Notes under the pieces: model-generated | The model's input: only the letters and a program-made list of their open reading frames with translations | The model's database searches: none | Told to the model about the DNA's origin: nothing | Assembly: GCA_023438245.1 (NCBI GenBank) | Contig: JAEXRD010000032.1 | Span: 1 to 57,385, forward strand | DNA from: Pseudomonadota bacterium | GTDB taxonomy: Bacteria; Desulfobacterota; Desulfovibrionia; Desulfovibrionales; Desulfovibrionaceae | Direction of reading: 5' to 3' | Length of the DNA: 57,385 nt | Position numbers and translations under genes: made by a program | Shown: positions 8,283 to 16,113 of the stretch, one piece after another | How the letters are laid out: the number at the start of each line of letters is the position of its first letter | Numbering within the stretch: position 1 is the stretch's first letter

Positions 8283-8610
8283 TGTGCATGGGATGCCGCG
8301 CAATAATCCCGTTGTCGTATGCGTAGTCCAGCCACTGCTCACGAAGGCTGCCATCCCCGACGGAGAAGCAGAAGCCATGGCCCATGAGATTTTCCGCCAT
8401 TTCGCCGCACTCCTCGCAAAGATAGCCGGGAGGAACAGCGCGATTTTCGTCGTAGTCAAACCTTGCCCAGTGGAACATCTTCTCACCAACGGCGATGGTC
8501 TTCTGGCAGGCGGCACAGGTGAGCGGCTTCGTCCTGCACGTCACCTCTTTGGGTTCGCCAACGTAGAGAACGCCCTCGCGATCGAAGTCACATCCGCAAG
8601 AAATGCTCAT
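8257..8610 (-). CDS. Hypothetical Cys-rich (zinc-finger-like) phage protein
   Basis: 117 residues with CxxC pairs: CGCDF near the N terminus, CAACQKTIAVGEKMFHW in the centre and CEECGEMAENL further on. This looks like a treble-clef or LIM-like metal-binding fold. It ends SEEAKAS, the same tail as the gene at 8607. Both ends of this gene coincide with copies of a perfect 30-bp repeat, so the gene is a neat insert or cassette. Function unknown. Confidence 0.7.
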   Translation of the reverse strand: MSISCGCDFDREGVLYVGEPKEVTCRTKPLTCAACQKTIAVGEKMFHWARFDYDENRAVPPGYLCEECGEMAENLMGHGFCFSVGDGSLREQWLDYAYDNGIIARHPMHKSEEAKAS

Positions 8611-8632
8611 GACGCCTTCGCCTCCTCGCTCT
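8603..8632 (-). repeat. 30-bp direct repeat, copy 2 (gene junction)
   Basis: Second copy of the 8253-8282 repeat. It again spans the stop of the upstream gene, a GAGGAGG ribosome site and the ATG of the downstream gene. Confidence 0.95.
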
Positions 8633-9656
8633 CCAGTTCGATGGTGGCCACCAGCATGCCCGAGGGCGCGCGGTGGAGGGGATAGCGCCCGTACACGGGC
8701 TTGAGGCCAAAGGCCTTGTAGAACCCCGAGCCGTGGATCTGCGCCAGCTTGCCCTTGCGGCCGCGAGCCACGGCCAGCTTGTGGGGCGACGAATCCGTGG
8801 CCGGGCGCAGGCCGATCTGGCGGCGCGAGGCGCTCCAGAACAGCTCCATGTGCGTGCAGTCGGCCAGGCCGAACTCGCGCACGGTGGCGGCGGTGATGCC
8901 GATGCGGCCCCGCATGTCCAGGATGATGACCAGCTCGCTCTTGGGAGCGGGCATGATGCCGGTGTAGGGCACGAAGTCGTCGGCGGCATCGCCCTGGGCA
9001 GCGGGCGCGGCCAGCGCGCGGGCCTGGGTCAGCAGTTCGGAGGCGGCCTCGCCCTCGGACAGCAGCACAGGCGGGGCCTGGCCGGGCATGTGCCGGATGT
9101 TGGCTGGGTTGGCCAGGTCTGCGGCGAGGTCGCCCGCGGGGACATGGATGGACGCGCCGGTGGCGTCCACGATGGGGGCTGCGGCAGTCTCAAGACGCTG
9201 GGCAAGTTCCTCGTCCGCGCGCTGCTGGTCCGGGGCCGGGGGCGTGGCCGGGGTTGAGGCGATGATCTCGCACCATTTCCCGTCCTCTGCCTGCTCGATG
9301 ACGCCATCCTTGAACAGCTTGTAGCAGGCGCCGTCCAGGCCGCGATTGACGATGGCCATGTTGGTGCGACCGCACCAGGCGCAGGTGCCGCGCTTGGTGG
9401 AAGCACTGCCGGTGGCCCCGGCGTACTTGTCGCGCTGGCCCAGCCAGGTCGGGCAGGCATCGCTGCACTTCGGGTTGCGGTGCAGCTGGATTGTGCCGTC
9501 CGCCGGAGGCACTCCGACCTCGGTAAGCAGTGGGCGATTGCGGTTGCTGGCGCAGGTCTGCGCGGTGATCTTGGCCTTGTACACCGGGCAATCGAAGCCG
9601 TTTCGCTCCAGCCACACGGCCCGGTCGTTGCTGGTGAGCTGATGTCCTGCGTGCAT
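8607..9656 (-). CDS. Hypothetical phage protein with Cys clusters
   Basis: About 349 residues. The N-terminal part has several cysteines (CPVYKAKITAQTC, CSDACPTW, CAWCGRTNM), suggesting one or two metal sites. The middle is Ala-rich and low in complexity. The C-terminal about 110 residues form a compact domain (SELVIILDMRGRIGITAATVREFGLADC). Ends SEEAKAS. The start is ATG 9656, with a GTG one codon earlier. I do not recognise the family; the Cys pattern could bind nucleic acid. Confidence 0.65.
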   Translation of the reverse strand: MHAGHQLTSNDRAVWLERNGFDCPVYKAKITAQTCASNRNRPLLTEVGVPPADGTIQLHRNPKCSDACPTWLGQRDKYAGATGSASTKRGTCAWCGRTNMAIVNRGLDGACYKLFKDGVIEQAEDGKWCEIIASTPATPPAPDQQRADEELAQRLETAAAPIVDATGASIHVPAGDLAADLANPANIRHMPGQAPPVLLSEGEAASELLTQARALAAPAAQGDAADDFVPYTGIMPAPKSELVIILDMRGRIGITAATVREFGLADCTHMELFWSASRRQIGLRPATDSSPHKLAVARGRKGKLAQIHGSGFYKAFGLKPVYGRYPLHRAPSGMLVATIELESEEAKAS

Positions 9657-9666
9657 CACCGCCCCC

Positions 9667-10173
9667 CTACTGCGCCACGGGCTGCTCGCCCGTCACGGTC
9701 TGGCCCTGGGCCGCGCCGTCCAGGCTGGCCAGCAGCAGATCGGTGCGCTGGCCGCACTGTTCCAGCATGCGCCGGGCGCACTGCTTGTGAATGGCGATGT
9801 CGTCGAGGGTCAGCCGGGCCTTGGCCGCGGCGTCGCGCACCAGGTCGCCCATGGCGGCCAGCTCGGCGCGGGCCTCGCGCACGGCCTGGGCCGTCCGGCG
9901 CACCTCGTGGGGGATGATGTCGTCGATGGTGCGCGGGCCGGTGCCGTCCAGGATCCATTCCGGCATGGCGCGGTGGCTCGTGTGCAGCTTCAGCACCCAC
10001 TCCGGCGGAATGCTGGCGCGGCGCTTGGCGTCGCTGATGCTGCTCTGGCGCACATCCAGGATCTCGGCCAGCTGGCACTGGGTGCTGGCCCCGGTGAGCT
10101 CCACGATGCGGGCCAGGGTGGCGTCGAAGGCCGCGCGGTCGGCGGGGTCGGTGTTGCGGGTGTGCTTGGGCAT
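9667..10173 (-). CDS. Phage CI-type helix-turn-helix regulator
   Basis: 168 residues. The N-terminal domain (FDATLARIVELTGASTQCQLAEILDVRQSSI, residues about 15-50) is a bacteriophage-CI-type HTH with recognition helix QSSISDAKRR. It is followed by the typical IPPEWVLKLHTSH...PEWILDGTGPR linker. The C-terminal part is helical with no LexA-like S24 protease motif, so cleavage-dependent induction is not expected. Start ATG 10173 has GGGAGGTAGG upstream. It lies in the leftward early operon, separate from the plus-strand repressor at 11992. Confidence 0.85.
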   Translation of the reverse strand: MPKHTRNTDPADRAAFDATLARIVELTGASTQCQLAEILDVRQSSISDAKRRASIPPEWVLKLHTSHRAMPEWILDGTGPRTIDDIIPHEVRRTAQAVREARAELAAMGDLVRDAAAKARLTLDDIAIHKQCARRMLEQCGQRTDLLLASLDGAAQGQTVTGEQPVAQ

Positions 10174-10181
10174 GGTGTTAC

Positions 10182-10385
10182 CTACCTCCCGTAATTGATG
10201 ATGGCTTCCAACTGCTCCGGGTGGGTGTCCATCCAGATGAGCAGGCCGAACAGGAGCAGGACGACCACGGCCCAAAACAGCAGCAGGGCCGTCATGTCGT
10301 CTTCGCTGTAGTCGAAGCAGTCCTCGGGCCGCTCGCACTGTCTCGGCGGATTGACGCTGTGCGTGATGCGCGTGAGCGTGGTCAT
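10182..10385 (-). CDS. Small single-pass membrane protein
   Basis: 67 residues: an acidic, Cys-containing N-terminal part (CERPEDCFDYSEDD) followed by one strong transmembrane helix (ALLLFWAVVVLLLFGLLIW, about 33-51) and a short tail. GGGAGGGTAGGG precedes the ATG. Family unknown. Small early phage membrane proteins often modulate superinfection, but there is no direct evidence here. Confidence 0.65.
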   Translation of the reverse strand: MTTLTRITHSVNPPRQCERPEDCFDYSEDDMTALLLFWAVVVLLLFGLLIWMDTHPEQLEAIINYGR

Positions 10386-10390
10386 GTGCC

Positions 10391-10645
10391 CTACCCTCCC
10401 GCCCTGCCCAGCAGGGAATGCTGTTCGGCCTCCGGCGCTCCGGCGGCCATGGCGAACTGATGCGCCTTGGAAACATGGTGGGGCCTGGGCTGGTAGTGGC
10501 TGGCCATGTCGCGCACCTCGATGCCCATGCGCACCAGCCCGGCCTTGTGGTGGCCGTGCAGTCCCTCCACCAGCATGGAGGCGGCCAGCACCTTGTCCAG
10601 CAGCTCCAGGGCCTGCCTGGGGGTCATGTCGGCCACGTAGTCCAT
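10391..10645 (-). CDS. Hypothetical phage protein
   Basis: 84 residues, helical (MTPRQALELLDKVLAASMLVEGLHGHHKAGLVRMG...), with several histidines. GGAGGGCCCC is just upstream of the ATG. It lies between the CII-like regulator and a small membrane protein in the same operon. Family unknown. Confidence 0.6.
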   Translation of the reverse strand: MDYVADMTPRQALELLDKVLAASMLVEGLHGHHKAGLVRMGIEVRDMASHYQPRPHHVSKAHQFAMAAGAPEAEQHSLLGRAGG

Positions 10646-10654
10646 GGGGCCCTC

Positions 10655-11149
10655 CTACTCCGACCCGCCGCCAGCGATGGGCCGCAGGCCGCGGATGGTG
10701 TGGATGGTGTCCGTGCAGAGCGACAGGAGGCGCTTGATAAGGCGCGAGGCCTCGGCGGGATCAATGCGCGGGGCGAGCTCGCCGGGCCGGATGGTCACGG
10801 CGCGCTCGCCTTCCTTGGCCGCGTCGCCCAGGTCGCGCATCAGCTGGTTCATGTCCAGCAGCAACGCCCCGCAATCCAGGGCCGGGAAGTGGTGCTTCAC
10901 CCCCCCGGCGTGGGCCTGGGCGTGCAGCCAGTCGATGAGAATATTGTTGCCCAGCACGATGCACAGCCGGGGGATGTTGGGCAGCGTGGGCCAGTAGTTC
11001 TCCGTGCCGAAGATCCTGTCCGCATTGCCCGGTGTCCAGCCCATTTCCGCAGCTACGTCGTCGCGGCTCTTGCGGGAGAGTCGCAGCGCCAGGTTCAAGG
11101 CGTCGTACAGGCCCATGTTGATGAAGTCGTGCTGGCCGCTCAGTTCCAT
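10655..11149 (-). CDS. Phage regulatory protein, CII-like
   Basis: 164 residues. The N-terminal 70 residues (LYDALNLALRLSRKSRDDVAAEMG, then WTPGNADRIFGTENYWPTLPNIPRLC) match the layout of the 'phage regulatory protein CII' family: an HTH that selects lysogeny or activates early genes. The C-terminal half is helical and may oligomerise. ATG 11149 has GAGGAGG about ten bases upstream; a TTG at 11167 would add six residues and is unlikely. Located between the Cro-like gene and the CI-type regulator. Confidence 0.8.
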   Translation of the reverse strand: MELSGQHDFINMGLYDALNLALRLSRKSRDDVAAEMGWTPGNADRIFGTENYWPTLPNIPRLCIVLGNNILIDWLHAQAHAGGVKHHFPALDCGALLLDMNQLMRDLGDAAKEGERAVTIRPGELAPRIDPAEASRLIKRLLSLCTDTIHTIRGLRPIAGGGSE

Positions 11150-11216
11150 TGTGCGTTTCCTCCTCAAAGCTCACATTGCCGGGGCAAATAAAAAACCGTA
11201 GGCCGAGACCGTGGGG

Positions 11217-11585
11217 TCAGGCCGCGGTGCGGAGAGCGTTTCTGACGCGATTGCGGACAGCCAGGGCCAGGATGCCGGAAAGACCGAACATGTCCTTCTC
11301 ATGCTCGGCAACGTCGTAGAGCTCCATGAGCCGCTTGAGGGAGAAGGGGTCGATGAGCGTAAGGTCTTCCTCGTGGCAGATGGCCTGCACGTCCCTGGGC
11401 ATTTCGTTCAGCGTGGCGCAAAGCTTGCGCAACGCTTCCGGGCGGTTCTTGCTGGAGTAGACGAACTCGCAGAGGATGTTCACCGAGTGGAAGCTGACAG
11501 GGATGACCCCCATGGAGAGCATCATCTTGGCGTTGTCCTTGCCGAAGGCTGTCTCGACGATCTCAATATGGCGCTGGTTCAGCAT
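11217..11585 (-). CDS. Hypothetical early phage protein
   Basis: 122 residues, helical (MLNQRHIEIVETAFGKDNAKMMLSMG...). GGAGGAACACC precedes the ATG, a well-formed ribosome site. It is the second gene of the leftward early operon, just after the Cro-like gene. Family unknown; the sequence has no membrane segment or metal motif. Confidence 0.65.
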   Translation of the reverse strand: MLNQRHIEIVETAFGKDNAKMMLSMGVIPVSFHSVNILCEFVYSSKNRPEALRKLCATLNEMPRDVQAICHEEDLTLIDPFSLKRLMELYDVAEHEKDMFGLSGILALAVRNRVRNALRTAA

Positions 11586-11606
11586 GGTGTTCCTCCGGGT
11601 TGGTGA

Positions 11607-11882
11607 CTAGGCCGCCGACGCGACCTGGGGCTTCGGCGGCCTGCCGAGCTTGCGATGCATGGGAGTGGGCAGCACGGACTCGGGCATGCCGATCTTGCGG
11701 AGCTGCTCATGGTAGTGTGGGGCGATGGTGTCCTTGGCAAGCAAACGGGAGAGGTAGCCCCCGCTCCTCAAGCCGATCTTCGCTGCCAGGGCCACGTATG
11801 TGGTCTCCTGCTGCGCAAGCCAGAGCACCAGCTCCTCTTGCCGATTCCGGGGAATTTGAGTAGCAGTGTAATTTGTTTTCAT
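11607..11882 (-). CDS. Small helix-turn-helix protein, Cro-like early regulator
   Basis: 91 residues from ATG 11882. ELVLWLAQQETTYVALAAKIGL (residues about 18-39) and GGYLSRLLAKDTIAPHYHEQLRKIGMP read as a lambda-repressor-type HTH fold. It is the first leftward gene, directly divergent from the plus-strand repressor, with palindromic operator-like sequences between the two. This is where a Cro-type switch partner is expected, but the assignment rests on position and fold only. A longer in-frame start at 11942 would overlap the operators. Confidence 0.7.
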   Translation of the reverse strand: MKTNYTATQIPRNRQEELVLWLAQQETTYVALAAKIGLRSGGYLSRLLAKDTIAPHYHEQLRKIGMPESVLPTPMHRKLGRPPKPQVASAA

Positions 11883-11895
11883 CGAATGACCTTTT

Positions 11896-11909
11896 TTCCC
11901 ACTTGGGAA
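11896..11909. promoter_or_regulatory. Candidate operator (perfect palindrome TTCCCA-CT-TGGGAA)
   Basis: Perfect 6-bp arms 14 bp upstream of the Cro-like start. Related half-sites TGGGAG and CGGGAA follow within the next 25 bases, giving a cluster typical of phage operator regions. Which regulator binds is unknown. Confidence 0.5.
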
Positions 11910-11956
11910 GGTTTTGGGAGCCTTCGGGAAAAGGTCTGCCACAATTCTTTACATGT

Positions 11957-11974
11957 TGTCAATAAAATTTGACA
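11957..11974. promoter_or_regulatory. Candidate operator/promoter palindrome (TGTCAA-N6-TTGACA)
   Basis: Perfect 6-bp arms spanning the divergent region. Each arm is also a consensus -35 hexamer, one for each strand, though I could not find convincing -10 partners. It lies just ahead of the chosen TTG start of the repressor. Confidence 0.4.
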
Positions 11975-11991
11975 GCAGGAGACGCATTTTT

Positions 11992-12459
11992 TTGGCAGCA
12001 GATGACTTTAAGTTACGATTGCGCGAGGTTAAGGCTGCGCTTGAAATTTCCGACAGCGCTTTGGCGGAGGTCGCTGGTATTTCGCGCCAGTCCATCAACG
12101 GCTACTTGAACTCGGACCGAGAGCCGAGCCGCGACACCCTTGCATCCTGGATCAAGACTTACGGCATCAACGCCCAGTGGCTTCTCACCGGTGAGGGCCC
12201 CATGTTCACCGGACCTGCCGACACCCCCCAGTTGGCCGATCCACTTTCCATCAAGGTAGACCAGGTCGCGCGCGCCATGCGCAGCAGCGGCGCTGGCGAG
12301 GAAGCGGTGCTCCTGGCCGTGCGCGCCATGATCGATGGCGAGCTGGACCGGGTGAGGGGGCGATACAGCGTGCGCGAAAGCGCGTCGCCACCCCTTGCCG
12401 CCGAAGGAGCTGAAGGGTACCAAGACCCCAAGAAGGCCGCCGGGGGCGATTCCGCCTAG
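11992..12459 (+). CDS. Prophage repressor (HTH, lambda-repressor fold)
   Basis: The HTH is ISDSALAEVAGISRQSINGYLNSDREP, followed by TLASWIKTYGINAQWLLTGEGPM, the standard 'INxxWLLTGEG' junction of phage repressors. No S24 peptidase domain follows; the C terminus is Ala/Gly-rich and short. It is the only HTH gene on the plus strand and heads the lysogen-expressed block, so I call it the maintenance repressor. Start: TTG 11992 has AGGAG ten bases upstream. ATG 11953, which lacks a ribosome site, would add 13 residues and overlap the palindrome. Confidence 0.8.
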   Translation: MAADDFKLRLREVKAALEISDSALAEVAGISRQSINGYLNSDREPSRDTLASWIKTYGINAQWLLTGEGPMFTGPADTPQLADPLSIKVDQVARAMRSSGAGEEAVLLAVRAMIDGELDRVRGRYSVRESASPPLAAEGAEGYQDPKKAAGGDSA

Positions 12460-12590
12460 TTCCTGGCCAAGGCCAGGGAGACGGAGTGGCGCGCGCGCAA
12501 TTACAGCTTTTCTTATCCGACTGCTCATGTAGGGATACGCTTGGGGAAATAAAAATTCGGGTCGAAGATTGATTCTAGGCGGGAGGGGCG

Positions 12591-13016
12591 ATGTTCATCT
12601 TGGCGTGGCTTATTTTTGGCATTGCGGCGGCGTATATCGCCAGCCAAAAAAACAAAAGTACCGGGACTTGGCTTTTTCTTGGCTTACTGCTTGGGCCTAT
12701 CGCCCTGCTGATGGTTGGACTTTCTCCAGCAGCCCCAGCGAAAAGCGAGTTTCGTTCCAGGTACGAACCTCCTGCACGCGTATGCCCTTTCTGCGCCGAG
12801 GAAATCAAATGGGAAGCTATAGTTTGCAAACACTGCGGCCGCGACTTGGAACCCGCTGAGATGCCGATCAAGCACTCCTTGATCTACAAATGCCACCAGA
12901 GCATGCTGAAAGAATACCCGAATATGTCCGAAGGCGAGGCCAACCTGGAGCTGCAGAAGCAGGGCTTTCATTCCAGTGAAGTGGCGGACTACCTTGATAG
13001 CTTGCCCAAACAATGA
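12591..13016 (+). CDS. Membrane protein with zinc ribbon (prophage cargo)
   Basis: 141 residues. There are two N-terminal hydrophobic helices (ILAWLIFGIAAAYIA and TWLFLGLLLGPIALLMVG, about 3-17 and 26-44) and then a zinc ribbon CPFCAEEIKWEAIVCKHCG (residues 65-83). The C-terminal 50 residues are helical (MSEGEANLELQKQGF...). GGGAGGGGCG is upstream of the ATG. The pattern 'two TM helices plus double-CxxC ribbon' is common in uncharacterised bacterial envelope proteins. Together with the next two genes it forms a plus-strand block behind the repressor, so expression in the lysogen is likely. Confidence 0.8.
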   Translation: MFILAWLIFGIAAAYIASQKNKSTGTWLFLGLLLGPIALLMVGLSPAAPAKSEFRSRYEPPARVCPFCAEEIKWEAIVCKHCGRDLEPAEMPIKHSLIYKCHQSMLKEYPNMSEGEANLELQKQGFHSSEVADYLDSLPKQ

Positions 13017-13038
13017 CCATCCTTTGGGGGGGATATTA

Positions 13039-14097
13039 ATGGCCACGCTGCGCTACGGCTGTGCTCTGGCAATGATCTTTTGGCTTACCGCCTGCGCCCC
13101 GCAGGCCCAGCTGCCGGTGCTGAACACCACCGCCGTGGACGAGGAAGGAAGGCGACAGCAGGACATGGCTTTCAAGGAACACCTGGCCAGGCTGGACAGG
13201 CTGGACCGCGTGGCGTGGGCCATACGCGCCAAGAACGTGGACCTGTGCGGAGAGAACACCGCCTACCGCACCGGCTTCGCCCTGGGCGTGCTGGGCGACC
13301 TGCCCAAGGAAATGCGCGAGGCGGCGGCACGCAACGCGGGCATGAAGGAGCAGCCCACCGTGTACCTGCTGGCCGAGGGCGGCCCGGCCCACACGGCGGG
13401 CATGCGCCGCGGCGATGTGCTGGTGGCCGTGGATGGCGTGGACGTGCCCACCAAAAAGGCGGCGGACGAGGCCCTGAACAAGGCCATGGAGCCGGGCAAG
13501 GCGGGCAACCCCGTTGGCGTGGCCATAGAGCGCGACGGCCAGCGCCAGAACCTGACGCTGCTGCCGCAGCGGATCTGCGCCTACGATACCCTGCTGAGCA
13601 ACAACAACCAGGTGAACGCCTTTGCCGACGGCAAACGCATCGTGGTCTATTCCGGCATGCTCAAGTTCGTGCGCACAGACCACGAGCTGGCCGCCATCCT
13701 GGGGCACGAGATGGCCCACAACAACCAGGGGCACATCAAGGCCAAGCAGGGCAATGCGCTGCTGGGCGCGCTGCTGGTGGACCTGCCTATCATCCTGCTG
13801 ACGGGCTCCAACCCGCAGCTGGGCAGCCAGATCGGCGCGCAGGCCTACAGCCAGGAATTCGAGAGCGAAGCCGACTACGTGGGCCTCTACTTCACCGCGC
13901 GGGCCGGGTACGACTACGCCGATGTGGCGGACATCTGGCGGCGCATGGCGGTGGAGAATCCCGGTGCCATCACCATGGGCAGCACCCACCCCAGCACCAG
14001 CAGCCGCTTTGTGGCGCTGGAGGCCGCGCGCGACGAGATCAAGGGCAAGCTGGCCGAGGGCAAGGACCTGCGACCGGAAATGAAGGAGAAGAAGTGA
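13039..14097 (+). CDS. Lipoprotein M48-family metalloprotease with PDZ domain (prophage cargo)
   Basis: 352 residues. A lipoprotein signal peptide ends at C19 (WLTAC). A PDZ domain spans about 105-170 (GGPAHTAGMRRGDVLVAVDG). The M48 protease has the zinc motif H223-E-M-A-H227 (ILGHEMAHNNQGH) and a downstream glutamate in FESEADYVGL. The family cleaves damaged or regulatory envelope proteins; here the protein is expected in the periplasm, tethered to a membrane. GGGGGGA precedes the ATG. Located in the lysogen-expressed block of the prophage, so it is probably a lysogenic-conversion (moron) gene rather than a virion protein. Confidence 0.92.
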   Translation: MATLRYGCALAMIFWLTACAPQAQLPVLNTTAVDEEGRRQQDMAFKEHLARLDRLDRVAWAIRAKNVDLCGENTAYRTGFALGVLGDLPKEMREAAARNAGMKEQPTVYLLAEGGPAHTAGMRRGDVLVAVDGVDVPTKKAADEALNKAMEPGKAGNPVGVAIERDGQRQNLTLLPQRICAYDTLLSNNNQVNAFADGKRIVVYSGMLKFVRTDHELAAILGHEMAHNNQGHIKAKQGNALLGALLVDLPIILLTGSNPQLGSQIGAQAYSQEFESEADYVGLYFTARAGYDYADVADIWRRMAVENPGAITMGSTHPSTSSRFVALEAARDEIKGKLAEGKDLRPEMKEKK

Positions 14098-14339
14098 TGG
14101 GAGAACCAGAACACAAGGAACAGTGTTTTTTCTGCGGCCAGTGGTTTCACTATGGGCACCATAGGTATTACGGTCGCTGGCTGAAGGAGTTTCGAGTCAT
14201 GGCCTGCGATGGCTGCCTGCAGGGCAACCACGATGGCCTGGCCAACCAGCATGAAATCGACAAGCTCCATGCTCACCTGGACGAGCTGGGCATACCCAGA
14301 CCCGAGCCGAACGAGAAAGGCTGCATCGAACTGAAATAG
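14097..14339 (+). CDS. Small Cys/His-rich protein (prophage cargo)
   Basis: 80 residues with CFFCGQWFHYGHHRYY near the start and MACDGCLQGNHDG in the middle: two CxxC pairs, probably one zinc site. Its ATG overlaps the protease stop (TGATG), and AAGGAG upstream lies inside the protease gene. The two are therefore co-translated. It is followed directly by a strong terminator. Function unknown. Confidence 0.75.
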   Translation: MGEPEHKEQCFFCGQWFHYGHHRYYGRWLKEFRVMACDGCLQGNHDGLANQHEIDKLHAHLDELGIPRPEPNEKGCIELK

Positions 14340-14340
14340 A

Positions 14341-14370
14341 AAAGGCCCCGGAACTCCGGGGCCTTTGTTT
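14341..14370. terminator. Bidirectional intrinsic terminator
   Basis: A perfect 12-bp inverted repeat AAAGGCCCCGGA / TCCGGGGCCTTT with a two-base spacer, then TTTGTTT rightward and AAA-derived T residues leftward. It separates the plus-strand cargo block from the end of the leftward lytic operon. Confidence 0.9.
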
Positions 14371-14391
14371 CTCTCGCGACGTCGCCCAACC

Positions 14392-14643
14392 TTACAGCCC
14401 CAGTATGATGGCCAGCGCCTCGCGCAGTTCGTCCACGGTCTGCGCATCCGCCAGCAGGTAGGAGTGCGCCACGGTCACCGGGTCGGGCGCGGGCTCGGCG
14501 GGCGGCGCGCACCCATCGGGCGACCAGAGCCACCCCACCTCGACCTCCGGGCCCACCGGAACGATGAGAGCGCACTCGCCCGGGGCGGGCGTGATTTCTT
14601 CGGCAGTGCTGGCCACGCGGCCTTCGATGATGAGCGCCTGCAT
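14392..14643 (-). CDS. Hypothetical phage protein downstream of tail fiber
   Basis: 83 residues (MQALIIEGRVASTAEEITPAPG...), beta-rich then helical at the end (TVDELREALAIILGL). GGGGGGAGAGAC is upstream of the ATG at 14643. As the last gene of the lytic operon, directly after the tail fiber, it may be a fiber assembly factor; this rests on position alone. Confidence 0.6.
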   Translation of the reverse strand: MQALIIEGRVASTAEEITPAPGECALIVPVGPEVEVGWLWSPDGCAPPAEPAPDPVTVAHSYLLADAQTVDELREALAIILGL

Positions 14644-14657
14644 GTCTCTCCCCCCTC

Positions 14658-16112
14658 CTAGCGCAGCTGCATGGCCACTGCGCGGATCTGCTGACTCTTG
14701 TTGTTGAAAGTGGTTATTTCCCACTTGATATTTGTGCCGCTGGCCAGGGCCGAAAGGTCCGCCGTCCCCCGAAGCAGCTTGTAGTTGGCGTCGAACTGAC
14801 ACACCTCGGCCAGAGTGACAAATCCGGACCAGTTTGCCCCATTATCACGGCTGGCGCGGGCCTTGAGGTCGGTGTTTAACGTCACCCCATCCACTGCCTT
14901 GTGCAGTAAATAGATGTCTGCAAGGGTTGGCGAAGCACCGGCAGTTATGGCCGCGGGGATGAGAACCATGTTCCCGGAAATGCCAGGTGCCAAAAAAACG
15001 CACTCGGCACATCCGCACGAATTGTTAGAGCTGTTGATGATCTTGAGCCAGTGGTACAAATAGGCCGTGCTAATGCTTGCATCAGATTGTGTCACGACCT
15101 GCCCACCGGCGTCTCCGCTCAATGTCGTGGTCAGCAACTCAGTTGCCGTGCCCGGATTGTTTGTGTTCGATCCCAACAGTTTGAGCGTAGGCAACTCGTT
15201 TCCGCCGTATGTAAATCCGAAATCGGAAAATGCAGTCGCCGTAAAACCAATAACGATAGTCGGAGTTCCCCAAGATTTTCCAATGTATGCCGGAGTAGTG
15301 GTTGTGTAACCGCCCTGCGCTCCTGTTTGGTTGGTCACTCCATCAAAAGGGCCGTTGAGCAGTTTTGCGCCAGTGTTTGCGTTTCCTATGGCGGTTCCGG
15401 ACGATTGCGAAATAGCCGTCGGTCCTGTTGCGTTGTAGTATCGTTTGTTTGTGGAATCGTAAGTTGCGTTTGTTTTGGTCGCCAGCTCATCGGTGGCGAA
15501 CAGATGCATGTACCCGCCGGGGATGGCCCCTGATGATCTCCCGGAACTAAGTTGCGCCAGAAACGAATTGAACATGGCCATGGCGCGAATATTGTCCAGG
15601 TCGTCCACCACTGCCTGCGTGCTGGGAGCGGCATCCGCGCTGGGGCTCAGCAGGTTTGGCGCCAGCTCCGGACCGCTGCCGCCGCCCACGCGCACGTCGG
15701 TGATGTTGCTGTTGGTGATGGCCGTCATGCCCACGGAGAGCGCCACCAGGGCCACAGGGAGCTTGCCAGCGGGCAAAGCGGGCTCGCTGGGGCTGGCCCC
15801 CTCCGCCCCGGCCACGACGGACACGGCCCCGGTTGTCTTGTCGACGACCACGAGGTCGATGCGCGGATGGGTGGCCGGAGCGGTGATGGTGGCCGTGCTC
15901 TGCGCGGCAACCTCCGTGCGCGTGGACCCGCTCAGGATGGCCCCGGCGGCGATGGCCACGGTCATGTTCGGGGTGTCCTGCGCGCTGGGGGCGAAGGCCC
16001 AGCCCAGGCGGGCCTGGGCATTGATGGCGTGGGTTGTGCGCACCAGCAAGGTGTTGATGTCGTCCGTGGCCAGGGGCTGGACAGGTTTCGTGGTGGGATT
16101 GATTCCGGACAT
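14658..16112 (-). CDS. Tail fiber / receptor-binding-type protein
   Basis: 484 residues. The N-terminal part (about 1-160) resembles the conserved virion-attachment half of siphophage side fibers (VAIAAGAILSGSTRTEVAAQST, then HPRIDLVVVDKTTGAVSVVAG). The rest is Ser/Thr/Gly/Asn-rich and beta-like, as expected for a receptor-binding region, with CGCAECVF near residue 370. Base composition of the C-terminal half is clearly lower in GC than the flanking genes, a common sign of domain exchange. It is adjacent to the J-like tip protein. Confidence 0.8.
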   Translation of the reverse strand: MSGINPTTKPVQPLATDDINTLLVRTTHAINAQARLGWAFAPSAQDTPNMTVAIAAGAILSGSTRTEVAAQSTATITAPATHPRIDLVVVDKTTGAVSVVAGAEGASPSEPALPAGKLPVALVALSVGMTAITNSNITDVRVGGGSGPELAPNLLSPSADAAPSTQAVVDDLDNIRAMAMFNSFLAQLSSGRSSGAIPGGYMHLFATDELATKTNATYDSTNKRYYNATGPTAISQSSGTAIGNANTGAKLLNGPFDGVTNQTGAQGGYTTTTPAYIGKSWGTPTIVIGFTATAFSDFGFTYGGNELPTLKLLGSNTNNPGTATELLTTTLSGDAGGQVVTQSDASISTAYLYHWLKIINSSNNSCGCAECVFLAPGISGNMVLIPAAITAGASPTLADIYLLHKAVDGVTLNTDLKARASRDNGANWSGFVTLAEVCQFDANYKLLRGTADLSALASGTNIKWEITTFNNKSQQIRAVAMQLR

Positions 16113-16113
16113 G

